Source: Paenibacillus senegalimassiliensis
GTDB lineage: Bacteria; Bacillota; Bacilli; Paenibacillales; Paenibacillaceae
Direction of reading: 5' to 3'
DNA length: 64,000 bases
NCBI RefSeq assembly: GCF_001486585.1
Contig: NZ_LN909046.1
Location: 496,001-560,000, forward strand
Shown: one piece after another, positions 14,597-23,024 of the stretch
Layout of the letters: each line of letters opens with the position of its first letter
Numbering within the stretch: the first letter of the stretch is position 1
Translations under genes and position numbers: made by a program
The notes under the pieces: generated by a model
What the model was told of the DNA's origin: nothing
Databases searched by the model: none
What the model saw: only the letters and a program-made list of their open reading frames with translations

Positions 14597-14764
14597 GGAT
14601 ATCCCTCCAAATTGTAATAATCACTTTTAAATTATTACCCAGTTACCAAACATATGAATATAGGTGTTTAGATTTATTTTCGTGGTCTCTGGGATAATCC
14701 AAAGGTACCGACCAACGGTGTCAACTATGGCGTTTGGCATGTGGGTGGAGGAAATCTTTTCTTG

Positions 14765-14794
14765 TTGAATAAAGAACATGTGTTCGCATATAAT
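14765..14794 (+). promoter_or_regulatory. LexA-controlled (SOS) promoter
   Basis: TTGAAT (14765-14770), an 18-nt spacer and a perfect TATAAT (14789-14794). AGAACATGTGTTCG (14773-14786) inside the spacer fits the Gram-positive LexA consensus CGAACRNRYGTTYG at all defined positions but the first. LexA bound here would block RNA polymerase, so the polymerase operon should be DNA-damage inducible. Confidence 0.85.
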
Positions 14795-14853
14795 AACACC
14801 AGACTATACGGACTGTTGCCCGATCACTGAACTGTAATTAGGGAGGGACGTTG

Positions 14854-15237
14854 ATGCCTGTACCCTGGCAAACCGAAGCAGAAGCGGAGTTGGTAAAGCG
14901 GGCTATTTTGTTACCTGTGCTATTGGATCTTCTGGAAAGGGATCGGCAAGCGTTGGCGGATATTCCGTTAAAGGTGCCGCACATTTACAGGGGATTTATT
15001 GGTTTATTACAGGCTGCGGCGATGGATGAACTGGCCCAGGTGCGCAAAGACATGCGTAAGCATGGAATCAAGGTCTTTGAGGAGCGGCGAACGAATCATG
15101 GTCTGGAGGCTCGTTATTTATGCCGCGGGTACCGCTATGAATTTGACATGCTCTGGGGATTGGTAAAAGCAGAAATCTTTCAGCTACTAGGCGACTACTC
15201 GGGGATCGACATCACGAAAGAAGGAACCTCACCGTGA
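14854..15237 (+). CDS. Unknown protein, first gene of the SOS polymerase operon
   Basis: 127 residues from ATG 14854 (GGGAGGGACG upstream; a TTG lies just before). The protein is soluble and helical, starting with PVPWQTEAEAELVKRAILLP and containing LKVPHIYRGFIGLLQAAAMD and CRGYRYEFDMLWGLVKAEIF. It is not a family I can name. Its stop overlaps the start of the polymerase gene (GTGA), so translation is coupled. Position in a LexA-driven operon suggests a polymerase accessory protein. Confidence 0.7.
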   Translation: MPVPWQTEAEAELVKRAILLPVLLDLLERDRQALADIPLKVPHIYRGFIGLLQAAAMDELAQVRKDMRKHGIKVFEERRTNHGLEARYLCRGYRYEFDMLWGLVKAEIFQLLGDYSGIDITKEGTSP

Positions 15238-16466
15238 AAGAAAGAGTTGTTATGTTGGCGGATTGTCAATCTTTTTATGCGAGTGTAGAGAAGGCTGATC
15301 ATCCGCAGTATCGGAACCGGCCGCTAATCGTTGCCGGAGACCGTGAGAGACGCTCTGGCATCGTCTTGGCTGCCTGTCCGCTGGCCAAGCGGTATGGCGT
15401 GACTACGGCGGAAACCTTAGGCTCGGCGTTGGCCAAAAATCCGGAGATGGTCGTCATGCGCCCGCGGATGGAGCGATATATTGCCGTTTCAATGAAAATT
15501 ACGAATATTTTGCTGCGATTTACGGACTTGGTTGAGCCGTACAGCATTGATGAGCAGCATCTGGATGTGACCGGAAGCTTGTCCCTGTTCGGCGAACCAC
15601 TTGCCTTGGCGCACAGAATTCAACAGGAGATTAAACGCGAGACCGGGATATACAGCCGCTTTGGCATTAGCTATAACAAGGCGGTTAGTAAAATGGCCTG
15701 CGATAATTTTGCCAAGAAGAATGCGAACGGCTTGTATTGGCTACCTCGGGAACAGACGACTCAAGCGCTGTGGCCGCTGCCGATTCGGCAAATGTACATG
15801 GTTGGCTCCCGGATGGAGCGCCATTTGAAAGGAATGGGTATTCATACGATCGGGGCCTTGGCGAACACGCCGCTCGTTCAATTGCGTCAGCGGTGGGGGA
15901 TTAATGGCGAGGTGCTATGGCGGCTTGCTCATGGTCTGGATGATTCACAGGTAGATCCCGGTAGCCACGCTGGCGAAAAATCCATCGGCCACGAAATGAC
16001 CTTGCCGCGAGATTTTTACTCATTGCAGGAGGTAGCCGTGCCTCTCTTGGAGCTGACGGAACTGGTGTGCCGCCGCTGCCGGGAGAAGGGATATATGGGC
16101 GGGGTGGTCATGGTGAGCTGTAGGGGGATTGATTTGGACCATCCCTCCGGCTTCCACCGGCAAATGAAGTTGCCTGATCCGACAAATGCTACCAAGCAAG
16201 TATATGAGAGCGTAATGGCGTTGTTCGGGCGTCATTGGGATCACCAGCCCATCCGCAAGGTGGGGGTTACGTTGTCGGGCTTCATTCAAGATGATGAATA
16301 TCAATTAACCTTATTTGATGAACGACCCAAGTACCAGGCCTTGGAGAAGGTGACGGATGAGATCAAACGTCGGTTTGGGCAAACGGCTATTTTACGGGCC
16401 GCATCGTTGACCACATCCGGTCAGGCCAAGCAAAGAGCGGAAATGATTGGGGGACATTATAGATGA
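15234..16466 (+). CDS. Y-family DNA polymerase, UvrX/YqjW type
   Basis: 410 residues from GTG 15234. Catalytic motifs are MLADCQSFYASVEK (first Asp and steric-gate region) and PYSIDEQHLDVTG (Asp-Glu pair). A KMACDNFAKKN stretch is typical of this family, then come the thumb and little finger. Near the C-terminus QLTLFDE is a QxxLF-type sliding-clamp-binding motif. It performs error-prone translesion synthesis. It resembles UvrX of SP-beta and YqjW rather than housekeeping Pol IV. It overlaps both neighbours by 4 nt, and the LexA-type promoter at 14765 explains the regulation. Confidence 0.9.
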   Translation: MKERVVMLADCQSFYASVEKADHPQYRNRPLIVAGDRERRSGIVLAACPLAKRYGVTTAETLGSALAKNPEMVVMRPRMERYIAVSMKITNILLRFTDLVEPYSIDEQHLDVTGSLSLFGEPLALAHRIQQEIKRETGIYSRFGISYNKAVSKMACDNFAKKNANGLYWLPREQTTQALWPLPIRQMYMVGSRMERHLKGMGIHTIGALANTPLVQLRQRWGINGEVLWRLAHGLDDSQVDPGSHAGEKSIGHEMTLPRDFYSLQEVAVPLLELTELVCRRCREKGYMGGVVMVSCRGIDLDHPSGFHRQMKLPDPTNATKQVYESVMALFGRHWDHQPIRKVGVTLSGFIQDDEYQLTLFDERPKYQALEKVTDEIKRRFGQTAILRAASLTTSGQAKQRAEMIGGHYR

Positions 16467-16810
16467 AGAAGCTGGAAGGCAACGGACTGTGGGCATCCAG
16501 CCGAATGATGTTGCCTGAGCATAAAGAAGCAATTAACCGAGAGCGGTATGCCAAAAAGTCCAAACCCCATCCGGAATTGGACGTTCAGGAGATAGAGCTG
16601 ATCGAACGGGTGCTGGCGGGTTCTTTTCGAGAACGGCGGAAGATCAGGCTACGAGTCTGGGGAGAGTATGAGGATGAGGAGTTATGTGGAGTGGTCACCA
16701 CGGTACAAACTTATTTGCGCGAGATTAAGCTGACGACGGAGCCAGGAGAATGGCAGTGGGTTCGCCTAGCAGATATTTTATCCGCTGACTGGCTGTCGGC
16801 CTTTAAATAG
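16463..16810 (+). CDS. YolD-like protein
   Basis: 115 residues. ATG 16463 overlaps the polymerase stop (ATGA). MKKLEGNGLWASSRMMLPEH, then the domain with GEYEDEELCGVVTTVQ and WQWVRLADILSADW, match the YolD-like family. YolD-like genes are nearly always adjacent to UvrX/YqjW polymerases, and the family is thought to be a UmuD-like accessory subunit. That role is known from gene association more than biochemistry. Confidence 0.85.
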   Translation: MKKLEGNGLWASSRMMLPEHKEAINRERYAKKSKPHPELDVQEIELIERVLAGSFRERRKIRLRVWGEYEDEELCGVVTTVQTYLREIKLTTEPGEWQWVRLADILSADWLSAFK

Positions 16811-16848
16811 GAGCCAGAAGTAGTAGTAACTAGTTCAGACGATATCTT

Positions 16849-17103
16849 TTAGGAAGAGGAAAGCCCTGCCAGAAATAAAATAATGCCTATAATAATGGCT
16901 ATAATGCCACCAAATCTTGTTATGGACAGATAGGCTTCACTTGGTTCGGAATCGCCATCGACCTTCCAGCCTTCTTTAATATACCAGGCAAAGGAAGGTG
17001 CAAAAGTATTGACCAAGCCGATAATCATAATGAAAAATCCTCCAAGAGCGAGCAAAAAAATTCCTCCTTCATAGACGCTGTTTCTTCTATAATAATACGT
17101 CAA
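16849..17103 (-). CDS. DUF6199-type small membrane protein
   Basis: 84 residues from a TTG at 17103, with no strong ribosome site, so the start is uncertain. Two membrane helices are visible: about residues 14-33 (GIFLLALGGFFIMIIGLVNT) and 63-81 (GGIIAIIIGIILFLAGL). Between them is the conserved WYIKEGWKVDGDSEPSEAYL motif of DUF6199. Function unknown. It is convergent with the YolD-like gene and unrelated to the SOS operon. Confidence 0.7.
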   Translation of the reverse strand: MTYYYRRNSVYEGGIFLLALGGFFIMIIGLVNTFAPSFAWYIKEGWKVDGDSEPSEAYLSITRFGGIIAIIIGIILFLAGLSSS

Positions 17104-17260
17104 GTTCCCGGTTTCGTTTCTACAGTAGGTTTATAGCAAAAGAGAAAGGAGCCCTAGTGGGGGCTCCTTCACCTTACTCGTCATTATTTTCTGGTTGAAT
17201 TTGCGTTTACTTCTGTATATAATCATAGATACGGGATTTTTTAAAAATCCTTATGATTTT

Positions 17261-17346
17261 GCCGGGGTGGCGGAATAGGCAGACGCACAGGACTTAAAAT
17301 CCTGCGGTACGTGAGTACCGTACGGGTTCGACCCCCGTCCTCGGCA
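17261..17346 (+). tRNA. tRNA-Leu (anticodon UAA)
   Basis: Acceptor GCCGGGG pairs with CCTCGGC. The anticodon stem GGACT/AATCC region has loop CTTAAAA giving UAA. A long variable arm (CGGTACGTGAGTACCG) is typical of class II tRNAs, and the T arm is CGGGTTCGACCCCCG. CCA is not encoded. It is followed by a bidirectional hairpin at 17375-17413. Confidence 0.95.
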
Positions 17347-17374
17347 TCATAGATGGTTAGCGGCACGTTGAAGC

Positions 17375-17413
17375 TGCAAAAGGAGAGGGCTCATCAGAGC
17401 TCTCTCCTTTTGC
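17375..17413. terminator. Terminator between tRNA-Leu and the tetR-type gene
   Basis: GCAAAAGGAGAG and CTCTCCTTTTGC form a perfect 12-bp outer stem with an inner GGCTC/GAGCT stem. T-rich ends on both strands fit convergent use. Confidence 0.75.
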
Positions 17414-17436
17414 ATGTCCAAACTTAAATTTTGAAC

Positions 17437-18066
17437 TCACGAGTGATCATTACTCATGTATTCAATCAACATGTCTATAAATCGCTGAGGGGTTAACGAA
17501 TCTTTGGAGCTCGTTGAAGACAAGCTGAGTCTTTGCAATAATCCCATCATGGAGACAAAAATGAATTGGGCAGTTTCAGAGGGGTCAAGCTCGGGTTTTA
17601 GTGATTGATCTGCAATTCCAGCCTTGAGAGGATCGATAAGGAAATGATGCTTGATTTTTTCCTTAACAAAGGATTTATAGCGTCCTACCAGTTCTGGGCT
17701 TGATTGATAGGCGCTATATTGGAGGTCAAAGGATACGATGAATTTAATATAGCCAGGGTGTCGTCTGGCGAATTCAGCCCAGGCCATTAGCATGGAGCGA
17801 AGCTTATTTTTGCCTGAAGATATGTCTGTGCCTGCGACTTCTACGAATTCAGACATGCTCTCCATCAATTCCATTTGGACCTCAAAAATCAGCTCATCAA
17901 TAGACTCAAAGTGCTTGTAGAACGTAACGCGACTCATATCAGCCTGCTCACATATATCCTTGATATTGACATGGGAAAGGCCCTGTTCTGTGAATAATGC
18001 CTTGCCTGCAGCAATGAGCTCCCGACGATTTTTGTTTTTCAAATTTTTATGCCAATTTTCGCTCAT
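17437..18066 (-). CDS. TetR/AcrR-family repressor
   Basis: 209 residues. The N-terminal helix-turn-helix is clear: RRELIAAGKALFTEQGLSHV and ICEQADMSRVTFYKHFESID. The C-terminal ligand domain is variable (FAQRHPGYIKFIVSFDLQY-type region). It is the second gene of a two-gene operon, 5 nt after the MFS transporter gene, so it most likely represses its own operon and is released by a pump substrate. A palindromic operator candidate sits in the operon promoter (19278-19310). Confidence 0.9.
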   Translation of the reverse strand: MSENWHKNLKNKNRRELIAAGKALFTEQGLSHVNIKDICEQADMSRVTFYKHFESIDELIFEVQMELMESMSEFVEVAGTDISSGKNKLRSMLMAWAEFARRHPGYIKFIVSFDLQYSAYQSSPELVGRYKSFVKEKIKHHFLIDPLKAGIADQSLKPELDPSETAQFIFVSMMGLLQRLSLSSTSSKDSLTPQRFIDMLIEYMSNDHS

Positions 18067-18071
18067 ACGCC

Positions 18072-19262
18072 TTAATCCGTCCCTTTAGCTTTCCGGCGAT
18101 TTACCGTAAGGAACGGGGTAGCCAGAAGAATAAATGCACCCAAAATATAGGGCATATTAATATTTTTGTCAAACAAGGTTCCCGCTATGATGGGACCAAG
18201 AATATTACCCACACTCATGTAAGTCGTATTCAGCCCTGAGGCATACCCTTGTCGATCTCCAGCCGCGTTGGCAATCAGGGAGTTAACTGTGGGTCTTAAG
18301 AGAGAATTATAGGCAAAAAATAAAATCGATACGGCGAGCAAATAGCTCAAATTAATCTTCACAAGCATGAGCAATAGCGCGACGCCCGTCATCATTAGTG
18401 ATAAACGAATAAGCCAGGTCTCGCCAAGTCGTTTGATGAGTTGATCCAGCAGCCACACCTGGACGATAATGCCCGTAATGGCCCCAACGGTGATGATAAT
18501 AGAGATTTGTCCAGCATCAAAGCCATACTTCTGCTCCACAAACAGAGCATACACCGTCTCATAGTTCACTAAGCCAAACGTCATAATCAGGATTAAAAGA
18601 AGGTACCGGAAGTATGGGGTGCGAAATGATTCTACTATTTGTTGCCCTATTGGTTCTCGGCTTGCAGTATCTTGAGAGGATAGACTGAGATGAGTGTTAC
18701 GGGTTTCCGGCATGAAAAAAGTGAGCAGGGTCGCTATAAGGCCAAGACCTGATGCAAAATAATAGGGGACGCGTATGCCAAACTCGGCAATCATTCCTCC
18801 CAGACCAGGACCCAAAACCATTCCCAAGTTCATAGCCGCACTCAAGTAGCCCATTCCTTTTGCCCGTGTCTCTGGAGTTGTAATATCTGCAGTGTAGGCC
18901 ATGACGGAAGGAACCATCAGCCCAAGCCCGATGCCCCCGAGAAAGCGGGCAAAATACAACCAGGGCAATGTGGTGGATGCAGCAAAGATAAGATCGGATA
19001 CCACGGTTAAGAAGAGGCCGGACATAATTAATTTCTTACGTCCCCATTTATCAGAAAGTTGTCCGCCAATAGGGGAGAAGATGAACTGGGCTGCTCCGAA
19101 AGCAGCGACAAGATAGCCAGCCGCCGTGCCTCCTGCATCAAACTGTTTGAGATAATCCGGTAAAATAGGAATGACCATCCCCTGTCCCAGCAAGGCGATA
19201 AATAAATTGAGCATGACGATAAAGAGAGGAAATTTAGCGGACTTGGAGATGGAATGAGACAT
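18072..19262 (-). CDS. MFS drug efflux transporter (NorA/Bmr-like)
   Basis: 396 residues, 12 predicted membrane helices. It carries the MFS motif A in loop 2-3 (GGQLSDKWGRKKLIMSG) and the antiporter motif C-like GPGLGGMIAEFG at the end of helix 5, as in DHA1 proton-drug antiporters. Start ATG 19262. It is co-transcribed with the TetR repressor behind it. The promoter TTTACA-18-TATAAT (19342-19313, minus strand) is followed directly by inverted repeats. Substrate unknown. Confidence 0.88.
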   Translation of the reverse strand: MSHSISKSAKFPLFIVMLNLFIALLGQGMVIPILPDYLKQFDAGGTAAGYLVAAFGAAQFIFSPIGGQLSDKWGRKKLIMSGLFLTVVSDLIFAASTTLPWLYFARFLGGIGLGLMVPSVMAYTADITTPETRAKGMGYLSAAMNLGMVLGPGLGGMIAEFGIRVPYYFASGLGLIATLLTFFMPETRNTHLSLSSQDTASREPIGQQIVESFRTPYFRYLLLILIMTFGLVNYETVYALFVEQKYGFDAGQISIIITVGAITGIIVQVWLLDQLIKRLGETWLIRLSLMMTGVALLLMLVKINLSYLLAVSILFFAYNSLLRPTVNSLIANAAGDRQGYASGLNTTYMSVGNILGPIIAGTLFDKNINMPYILGAFILLATPFLTVNRRKAKGTD

Positions 19263-19277
19263 GAAATAACTCCTTTG

Positions 19278-19342
19278 GTTTACAGTGTGTTAATGTTTAC
19301 TTTGTGTAAAGCATTATAAACTCAAGCTGAATCAGATGTAAA
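19278..19342 (-). promoter_or_regulatory. Promoter and putative TetR operator of the efflux operon
   Basis: The -35 TTTACA (19342-19337) and -10 TATAAT (19318-19313) are 18 nt apart on the minus strand. TTTAC-TTTGT-GTAAA (19296-19310) starts 2 bp beyond the -10, and a further GTTTACA (19278-19284) lies downstream. Occupancy would block transcription start. Confidence 0.55.
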
Positions 19343-19487
19343 TGGAAAGATATAAAGAAAAAATTATAGGCCAAAGGAATTATTTTTATTTAAAAAGGTT
19401 ATGAAATTCCTACCAAATACCGATATAAAACGCAAAGGGCTGGGAAAAGAATCCCAGCATTCTAGCAAGAAAAAAGGAGAGAAATTG

Positions 19488-21755
19488 ATGATTACGAACA
19501 GGAAAACAACGCATTGGCTGCTGATTGTGGCGCTGCTCCTTTCGGTGGTCCTTCCGACAGGTGCCATGGCGGCTGCTGGTGACATTAACTCTATCGCTAT
19601 TGATGGGGAGAACACGACAATTGAACTGGCCGTTGGCAAGACCAAGCAGTTGAAGGTGTGGGCTAACGTGGAAGGTTCTACTTCCAAGAAGGACGTTACT
19701 ACAACTGTAACGTGGACTTCCTCGGATGAGAGTATCCTGAAGGTGGATGAGGGGCTGGTGACTGCTGTCAAGAGTGGTACGGCTACGGTCAAGGCAGCTT
19801 ATTCCGGTTCGGTATCCATCATTACTATTAAAACGGTTGATACTTATTCGGCATTGACGCTGGATTATAAGCTGGACGGCAAGTTCAGTCTTGATACGGA
19901 TGAAAGCGACTTGGAGGTAACGGCCAAGGCTAAGGTCGACAGTACCTTGGTAGAACCAAAGGATGTAACTACGGAAGCAGAGTGGAGCACCTCTAATGGG
20001 GCCGTACTGACCGTGGATAAGGGACAACTTACTCTGCTAGGTGCAGGCGAAGCAACGGTTACAGCTAAATATTCCGGCTTGACTGCTTCATTTAAAGTGA
20101 CGGTAACTTCTCCTTACTCCGGATTGAAGCTGTATCGCAGCGAATCACCGGATACAGAAATTGGCGAGAAGGAAGATCTGGAACTGATTATGGCCGACGG
20201 CGAGATTGAATTGCTGGCCAAGACGATTCTGGCTAATGATAAAACAACAACGGACGTGTCCGATAAGGCTGTGTGGACGTCCTCGGATTCCGCAGTGGCA
20301 ACCGTTGAGGATGGGAAAGTGAAGCTGCTGTCGACAGGGAAAACGACAATTGCCGCTTCCTACCTTAGTAATCGGGCACAAGTGGACATTTATGTTCGTG
20401 CTCCTTATGAAGCTATTCTGTTGACGCCTTCGGAGGATGCGATGATCTTCTTCGGAGAAACGTTGAAGGCAGAAGCTGGTGTGAGAAGCAGCGCTAATAC
20501 CACAGAAGATATTAGCAGCAGAGCTACCTGGACTTCTTCCAATAAATTAATCGCTACCGTAAATAACGATGGGCTGATTGTAGCCAAGGCAGCAGGCTCG
20601 ACGACTGTTAAAGCCAGCTTCCAAGGCATTAGCAAGAGCTTCAAATTGGTTGTATCCCCTACAATCACCAAGCTTGAAGTAGAGAAGGACGAGCTGGAAT
20701 TGTTCAAGGGCGAATCGGTGAAATTGCCAGCAGTGACGGCAACGAAGATTGATGGAGAGGAAATTGATTTCAGTGATGAAATCGTCTGGTCTTCCGATCG
20801 GGAAGATATCGCTACGATTGAAGATGGAAAGATTGTAACCAAGGACACGGACGACACAACTCTTTCTGCTGTAGTTACAATTACGGGTAAACTTGCTGAC
20901 GCAGGAGCCGGAGTGACTCCTAACCCGGCATTCCCGATTCGGGGAACGGCAGATAGCGAAGTGACCATTCAACTGACGGTAAATGAGAAGGTACTGACCA
21001 TTCTTGTTCCAGACAATAAGCTGAGCATCGTGATTGGTGAAGAGACGGATCTGCCAAGCGTAATCGCCGTTTATGAGAACGGGGAAGAGCTTGCCAATCC
21101 AAGCGACATCGAATGGACGTTGTCCGGTGCTAACGCGGTACTGAAAACAACGGCAGAGGGCAAAAAAATCAAGGGACTTACAAAAGGTTCTGCTACGCTG
21201 AAAGGGACCTATTCCAATAAAACGGTGAGTGTCTCGGTAACTATTGAACCTAAAATTACGAAGCTAGTTGTTGAACCAACAACGGTTGAACTGAACATCA
21301 AAAAATCAAAGTCGATCAAGGTAACTGGCTACTATACAGATGGCAAGAAAGTAACCTTGTCTAGCAAAATGGGCTGGGTATCCTCAGACGATAGTGTAGC
21401 TACTGTGTCTTCCTCTTCAGTTAAGGCAGTGGCTGAGGGCTCCGCTACAATTACCGGCTCGTATCAAGGCCAAACGGTAACCGTGAAAGTCAACGTGGTA
21501 CCGAAATTGACGAAGCTGGAAGTTAGCGAAAAGAGCTTGCAACTTGCTCCTGGTTCTGCAAAAACCTTAGTGCTGAAGGCGACATATGATACCGGTAAGG
21601 TAGCAGATGTCACATCAAGTGCAGTATGGACTAGCTCGAAGCCAGCAGCGGTAAAGGTCACGGCAGGGAAAATTGAGGCCGTAGCCAAAGGCACCAGTTC
21701 GGTTAAAGCTAAATACGGCGGTAAAACCGTAACGGTCAGAGTTTCGGTGAAATAA
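19488..21755 (+). CDS. Secreted multi-domain Big_2 (bacterial Ig-like) surface protein
   Basis: 755 residues from ATG 19488 (AAAAAGGAGAG upstream); the longer upstream frame has no ribosome site. A signal peptide (about 1-30, ending GAMAAA) is followed by eight or nine group-2 Ig-like domains of about 75-85 residues. Each has the pattern TWTSSDESILKV ... GLVTAVKSGTATVKAAYSG. Around residue 470 a short VTPNPAFPIRG linker interrupts the series. There is no sortase motif, SLH domain or membrane anchor at the end, so the protein may be released or bound non-covalently. Such repeats form extended stalks or adhesins. It is a single-gene unit with its own terminator. Confidence 0.85.
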   Translation: MITNRKTTHWLLIVALLLSVVLPTGAMAAAGDINSIAIDGENTTIELAVGKTKQLKVWANVEGSTSKKDVTTTVTWTSSDESILKVDEGLVTAVKSGTATVKAAYSGSVSIITIKTVDTYSALTLDYKLDGKFSLDTDESDLEVTAKAKVDSTLVEPKDVTTEAEWSTSNGAVLTVDKGQLTLLGAGEATVTAKYSGLTASFKVTVTSPYSGLKLYRSESPDTEIGEKEDLELIMADGEIELLAKTILANDKTTTDVSDKAVWTSSDSAVATVEDGKVKLLSTGKTTIAASYLSNRAQVDIYVRAPYEAILLTPSEDAMIFFGETLKAEAGVRSSANTTEDISSRATWTSSNKLIATVNNDGLIVAKAAGSTTVKASFQGISKSFKLVVSPTITKLEVEKDELELFKGESVKLPAVTATKIDGEEIDFSDEIVWSSDREDIATIEDGKIVTKDTDDTTLSAVVTITGKLADAGAGVTPNPAFPIRGTADSEVTIQLTVNEKVLTILVPDNKLSIVIGEETDLPSVIAVYENGEELANPSDIEWTLSGANAVLKTTAEGKKIKGLTKGSATLKGTYSNKTVSVSVTIEPKITKLVVEPTTVELNIKKSKSIKVTGYYTDGKKVTLSSKMGWVSSDDSVATVSSSSVKAVAEGSATITGSYQGQTVTVKVNVVPKLTKLEVSEKSLQLAPGSAKTLVLKATYDTGKVADVTSSAVWTSSKPAAVKVTAGKIEAVAKGTSSVKAKYGGKTVTVRVSVK

Positions 21756-21772
21756 GCGAATACGCTAACCAG

Positions 21773-21810
21773 AGAGCCTGCCTTTCCTTGAAGGGCAGGC
21801 TCTTTAATTT
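21773..21810 (+). terminator. Terminator of the Big_2 gene
   Basis: AGAGCCTGCC and GGCAGGCTCT form a 10-bp stem followed by TTTAATTT. Confidence 0.8.
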
Positions 21811-21935
21811 GCTTCCTATTCGCCAACAAGGGTTGCTACCCAAGCAGGTAATCTTATATAATTGGAACGTATGTTCCTGTGTGGTGAGCTATAAGCCATT
21901 GATCTAATGACAACATGGAGAAAAGGAAGGCATCG

Positions 21936-22886
21936 ATGAGGAGACAGAGACGGAGAAGGAAGAGTAAGCAGCAGAACAAATGGTTCATGACGGTAATGGT
22001 TGCGGTTGTATTGCTGATAGGAAGCTGGCTATCCGGCGGATCGCTGGAATGGGATTCCATGAAGGGTTGGCTGTCAGGTGAAATCGGAGATTTTGCTCAG
22101 GGAGATGCCACGACTCAAGTGGATGGAGAAGGGCGACTTCGCGTGATTTTTCTCGATGTAGGGCAGGGAGCTTCACAATTGATTATCAGTCCTGAGGGGA
22201 AAACCATGCTCATCGATGGTGGGAACAATGACAAGGAAGAATTGATGCTCAGTTATTTAGCCCGTTATGGCGTAAAGCGCTTGGATATCCTGATTGGAAC
22301 GCATCCGGATGCCGATCATATTGGAGGCTTGGATAAGGTCGTCGATCACCTGGAGATTGGTGATATTTATATGCCCCGGATACAGGCGAATACAAAGACT
22401 TACCAGTCTCTACTGGAGTCCATTCAGCGTAAAGGGCTCAAGGTCAAGACAGCCAAGGCCGGGCTTGACCTGGCATTTGGCGAGCAGGTACGGGTCAAGA
22501 TGCTGGCTCCGGTAGCAACAACGGACGACAGCAACAACATGAGCGCCGTGGTCAAGCTGAATTACGGGAGCGCCAGTTACCTGTTGACTGGAGATGCAGG
22601 CAGTGAAAGCGAGCAGGCCATGATAGAAAGTGGAGCCAATCTGCACGCCGATGTGATGCTGGTGGGCCACCATGGCTCCAAGTCATCAACGACGCAGCGG
22701 TTCTTGCAGTTGGTTCAGCCTACCTATGCGGTCATTCAGGTCGGGCCAAATTCTTACGGACATCCTACGCAGACGATTCTGAATCGCTTGGACAAGCAAA
22801 ATGTACAAACCTACCGTAACGATACCCAGGGCACAGTAGAAATAACGACAGACGGGCGGGATTATCAGATTACCACGGAAAAGTAG
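21936..22886 (+). CDS. Membrane-anchored ComEC/Rec2-like metallo-beta-lactamase-fold hydrolase
   Basis: 316 residues from ATG 21936 (AAGGAAGG 5 nt upstream). A very basic N-terminus (MRRQRRRRKSKQQNK) and one membrane helix (about 17-38) precede an extracytoplasmic metallo-beta-lactamase domain. That domain has FLDVGQGASQLI, THPDADHIGG (metal site), LTGDAG and GHHGSKSST. These match the C-terminal hydrolase domain of ComEC without its channel. Free-standing homologues may degrade extracellular DNA or nucleotides. The anchoring helix with positive-inside charge places the domain outside the cell. Function not proven. Confidence 0.85.
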   Translation: MRRQRRRRKSKQQNKWFMTVMVAVVLLIGSWLSGGSLEWDSMKGWLSGEIGDFAQGDATTQVDGEGRLRVIFLDVGQGASQLIISPEGKTMLIDGGNNDKEELMLSYLARYGVKRLDILIGTHPDADHIGGLDKVVDHLEIGDIYMPRIQANTKTYQSLLESIQRKGLKVKTAKAGLDLAFGEQVRVKMLAPVATTDDSNNMSAVVKLNYGSASYLLTGDAGSESEQAMIESGANLHADVMLVGHHGSKSSTTQRFLQLVQPTYAVIQVGPNSYGHPTQTILNRLDKQNVQTYRNDTQGTVEITTDGRDYQITTEK

Positions 22887-22964
22887 GGCCAGAACCCCCA
22901 CAATAGGAAATGTGGTGAACAAAAGCCATCCGATGATAACACCTAACTGTCTATATGCATCAAA

Positions 22965-23008
22965 AGGAGCAGCCTAGTCCAATGACATTCAGGACCTCGG
23001 CTGCTCCT
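22965..23008 (-). terminator. Terminator of the oxidoreductase operon
   Basis: AGGAGCAGCC (22965-22974) and GGCTGCTCCT (22999-23008) form a 10-bp stem, followed by TTTTGATG on the minus strand. Confidence 0.75.
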
Positions 23009-23024
23009 CTTGATATATCAGGCA

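Noticed and set aside
14665..14830. A 52-codon open frame (IYFRGLWDNPKVPTNG... to a stop at about 14830) that looks protein-like
   Set aside because: It has no start codon or ribosome site and runs through the LexA box and -10 of the SOS promoter. It could be gene debris, but the promoter reading is far better supported.
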